Source: Rhodococcus pyridinivorans
GTDB taxonomy: Bacteria > Actinomycetota > Actinomycetes > Mycobacteriales > Mycobacteriaceae
Assembly (NCBI RefSeq): GCF_900105195.1
Contig: NZ_FNRX01000002.1
Span: forward strand, 3,906,001 to 3,970,000
Reading direction: 5' to 3'
DNA: 64,000 bases
Part shown: in pieces, positions 62,166 to 64,000 of the stretch
Numbering within the stretch: the first letter of the stretch is position 1
Layout of the letters: each line of letters begins with the position of its first letter
Program-made: the position numbers and the translations under genes
The notes under the pieces: model-generated
Database searches by the model: none
The model's input: only the letters and a program-made list of their open reading frames with translations
What the model was told of the DNA's origin: nothing

Positions 62166-62400
62166 GGAGAGATAACACCCCACCGCCACCGGACCGACGA
62201 TGTCGCCCGCCTCCGACCGCGCGTCGCTCTCGAGTTCGCTCGCGTGGTGCAGCAGCATCTTCGCCCGCTCGAGCACCGCGTGACCGGTCGGTGTGAGCTT
62301 GACGCCCTGGGCGCGCTGCCGGACGAGGAACTTGACCGCGAGGGCCTTCTGGTCGGTGATCGCAGACGAGAGCGAGTTGCCTCATCGTGTACGTGGGCAT
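62166..62400 (-). pseudogene. LysR family regulator, N-terminal remnant
   Basis: The start MPTYTMRQ at 62400 is LysR-like, but the frame is then lost and part of the HTH is deleted. In another frame the wing and linker helix can be read: KFLVRQRAQGVKLTPTGHAV, LERAKMLLHHASELESDARS and EAGDIVGPVAVGCYLSLAPT. Homology stops at about 62,166, where it is joined to an unrelated gene tail. The effector domain is gone. Confidence 0.7.
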
Positions 62401-62440
62401 CGCGTCCGTCCTGGGCATGGTAGTCCCGAGTCGAGAGCGC

Positions 62441-63793
62441 TCACACGAACCGGAAGAGCGGCGGGATCGCGACGACCGCCAGTGCCGCCCACCCGCAGTA
62501 GACGGGCAGGTAGCGCATCTGCCACCGCTCGACCGCCGCGAAACCGGTGCGGCCCCGCAGGAACGAGATGCCGAGCCACGCCGCCCACACGAGGTTCGCC
62601 AGGAGGACGAGGTTCAGACCGAGGGCGGTGACCTTGTTGGCGGTGAAGCCGAACTCGGCGATGCGGGCGGCCATCGCGGTGAGCATCAGCAGGTCGACAG
62701 CGAGCGCCGCGGCGATCAGCATCACCTGCAGCAGATCGAAGACGTCCGGTGCGGCGTGCGGGTCGCGGGCAGAGATCGAGTAGAGCAGAAGTCCGAGGAC
62801 GAGCACGAGGATCAGGTCCATGAGGATCAGCAGGCCCCGGTCGACGTCGACGACGCTGTGGGCCGCGATCACCGCGACGAACAGCGCGATCAGCATGAGG
62901 ATCGTGACGGGCGTGAAGACCCGGGTGAGAACGGGAGCGATGTTCTCCACGACCTGCTGCTTCGCCTCGACGAGCCAGGCCGCGACGACGATCGCTCCGG
63001 CCGGCCCGAACGGGACGATCCACTGTTCGAAGAACGGTTCGATATCGATCTCCAGGGCGCTGAAGGCACCCGCGGTCAGCCCCATGAGCACGCCGCCGCC
63101 GAGCGCGAGCAGCGCCAGGTACACGGCGAACTCCCCGGTGAAGCGCACGAAGTCCATGCGACGGCGATGGGATCGCCACTGCCCTGCGACATAGGCCGCA
63201 CCGACGACGAACCACAGGACCACCGGGGCGTGGATCGCCGCGATGATCTCGGTGGCGCCGCCCGGTTCGAACGGGAAGACGTTGAGCACGATCGCCACGA
63301 GGACGAACGGAACGGCAAGGAGCGCACTGCTCTTCGGACTCATCTGACGCTTCCACGCGAAATACAGCGTGAGGAAGGGCAGCATGAGCACGGCGGCGTT
63401 GCGCACCAGTGCGTTATCGGAGAGCCACTCGAATCCGGCCCGGACGGCCAGACCGGCACCGAGCGCGCAGGCGAGGACGACCGCGAGTTCCCTACGGCGA
63501 CGCGGGGTTCCGGACTCCTCACCGCGACCGCCACCGGTGAGGACGAGCTGCTTCCACAGCCGGTCGGAGTGTTCCTGGGCGAACTCGCGGGAGACCTCGT
63601 CGAGACCACCCATCCGGCCGACCGCGACGAGGAATGCCTCGTCGGCCGTCAGTCCGACCGACGCGAGGTCCGAGATCTGTTCCCGCAGATGATCTTCCAT
63701 CTCGTCGATGTCCGAGGACGAGATGACCCGATAGTCGGCGACGTAGTTGCGCCAGCCGGCGATCCGGTCCTCGAGATGTGCGTCGAGTGTCAT
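62441..63793 (-). CDS. integral membrane protein with permease-prefix domain
   Basis: A 450-residue membrane protein. The cytoplasmic N-terminus (about residues 1-85) is the helical permease-prefix type region: DAHLEDRIAGWRNYVADYRV, EMEDHLREQISDLASVGLTA. About ten hydrophobic helices follow from residue 90 on. No enzyme motif is seen. It overlaps the stop of the upstream PadR gene by one base (TGATG), an arrangement common for PadR regulators and their target membrane proteins. Confidence 0.85.
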   Translation of the reverse strand: MTLDAHLEDRIAGWRNYVADYRVISSSDIDEMEDHLREQISDLASVGLTADEAFLVAVGRMGGLDEVSREFAQEHSDRLWKQLVLTGGGRGEESGTPRRRRELAVVLACALGAGLAVRAGFEWLSDNALVRNAAVLMLPFLTLYFAWKRQMSPKSSALLAVPFVLVAIVLNVFPFEPGGATEIIAAIHAPVVLWFVVGAAYVAGQWRSHRRRMDFVRFTGEFAVYLALLALGGGVLMGLTAGAFSALEIDIEPFFEQWIVPFGPAGAIVVAAWLVEAKQQVVENIAPVLTRVFTPVTILMLIALFVAVIAAHSVVDVDRGLLILMDLILVLVLGLLLYSISARDPHAAPDVFDLLQVMLIAAALAVDLLMLTAMAARIAEFGFTANKVTALGLNLVLLANLVWAAWLGISFLRGRTGFAAVERWQMRYLPVYCGWAALAVVAIPPLFRFV

Positions 63794-64000
63794 CACGACC
63801 ACCCCGGCGCGACGGCGGGAGGCAACTGGGCCGACTGCCACACCTGGTGCAGGGCCTCGGCGACGACCGTCCACTGCGCCGCCCGTTCGGTGAGGACTTC
63901 CCGGCCCGCGTCGGTGATGGCGTAGTGCTTGCGGCGCCGCCCGTTGTCGGCGACACGCCAGGTGGCGGACACGTGCCCCGCCCGCTCGAGACGGTGCAGG
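63793..64000 (-). CDS. PadR family transcriptional regulator (partial, C-terminal part)
   Basis: The gene enters from beyond the window end. The visible part reads LHRLERAGHVSATWRVADNG, RRRKHYAITDAGREVLTERA and a helical tail AAQWTVVAEALHQVW before the stop. The RRKHYAITDAGREVL wing is characteristic of PadR winged-helix repressors. It is the first gene of the pair with the membrane protein and probably represses both. Confidence 0.88.
   Translation of the reverse strand, partial: LHRLERAGHVSATWRVADNGRRRKHYAITDAGREVLTERAAQWTVVAEALHQVWQSAQLPPAVAPGWS

Noticed and set aside
1..64000. tRNA or rRNA genes
   Set aside because: No tRNA cloverleaf, CCA-ending cluster or rRNA signature was noticed on either strand by eye; a tRNAscan run would settle it.

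Overview
The window reads as chromosomal DNA of a high-GC mycolic-acid actinobacterium, most likely Rhodococcus or a close relative. The GC content is high, GTG and TTG starts are common, and several proteins look like Mycobacterium tuberculosis proteins: a CpsY-like Stealth protein beside an Rv0805-like phosphodiesterase, an Rv3406-like sulfate-ester dioxygenase, a PatA-like acyltransferase remnant and an EthA-like Baeyer-Villiger monooxygenase. These assignments come from reading the sequence; no database search was possible.

Layout. 1-2.5 kb: an alternating array of small helical proteins and DUF3558 lipoproteins with homogenised 3' ends. 2.6-11.1 kb: an exonuclease-BRCT-TerD fusion, divergent from a complete Wadjet (jetABCD) anti-plasmid operon whose genes overlap by 4 bp; a GH3 beta-glucosidase follows with the same overlap. 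13.4-20 kb: zinc alcohol dehydrogenase, three DUF5994 genes, a PatA-like pseudogene cut by an ISL3-family insertion sequence with a perfect 8-bp target duplication, a penicillin-binding-protein-like lipoprotein and an AbiEi-like remnant. 20-22.4 kb: a TPP riboswitch with two downstream hairpins ahead of an SDR and an NtaA-family flavin monooxygenase. 22.4-26.5 kb: Stealth protein (apparent ACG start), cyclic nucleotide phosphodiesterase, and an intact AbiEi/DUF559-like gene. 26.5-34.2 kb: a six-gene operon (two DUF1989 proteins, a KipA/KipI-type carboxyltransferase, a protein of unknown family, a 2-oxoglutarate dioxygenase and a sodium:solute symporter) with a divergent TetR gene and a 20-bp palindrome between them. 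34-39.4 kb: BVMO, cytochrome c oxidase subunit I, a decayed acyl-CoA synthetase and a TauD-family dioxygenase. 39.5-43.8 kb: poorly known genes including an orphan ParA with a coupled partner. 44.5-50 kb: a 1,825-residue single-chain acyl-CoA carboxylase. 50-58 kb: small secreted proteins, an alpha/beta hydrolase without the usual serine, a FabG plus extended KAS III pair, a LuxR regulator and a glycosyltransferase. 58-64 kb: several damaged genes (SRPBCC with an amber codon, lhgO split by a 148-bp tandem duplication, a LysR remnant), then a membrane protein with a PadR regulator running off the end.

Two themes run across the window. A 58-bp palindromic repeat occurs five times, always at gene 3' ends. 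At least seven genes are broken in different ways (insertion sequence, frameshift, deletion, nonsense codon, tandem duplication), so this looks like an accessory, actively decaying region.
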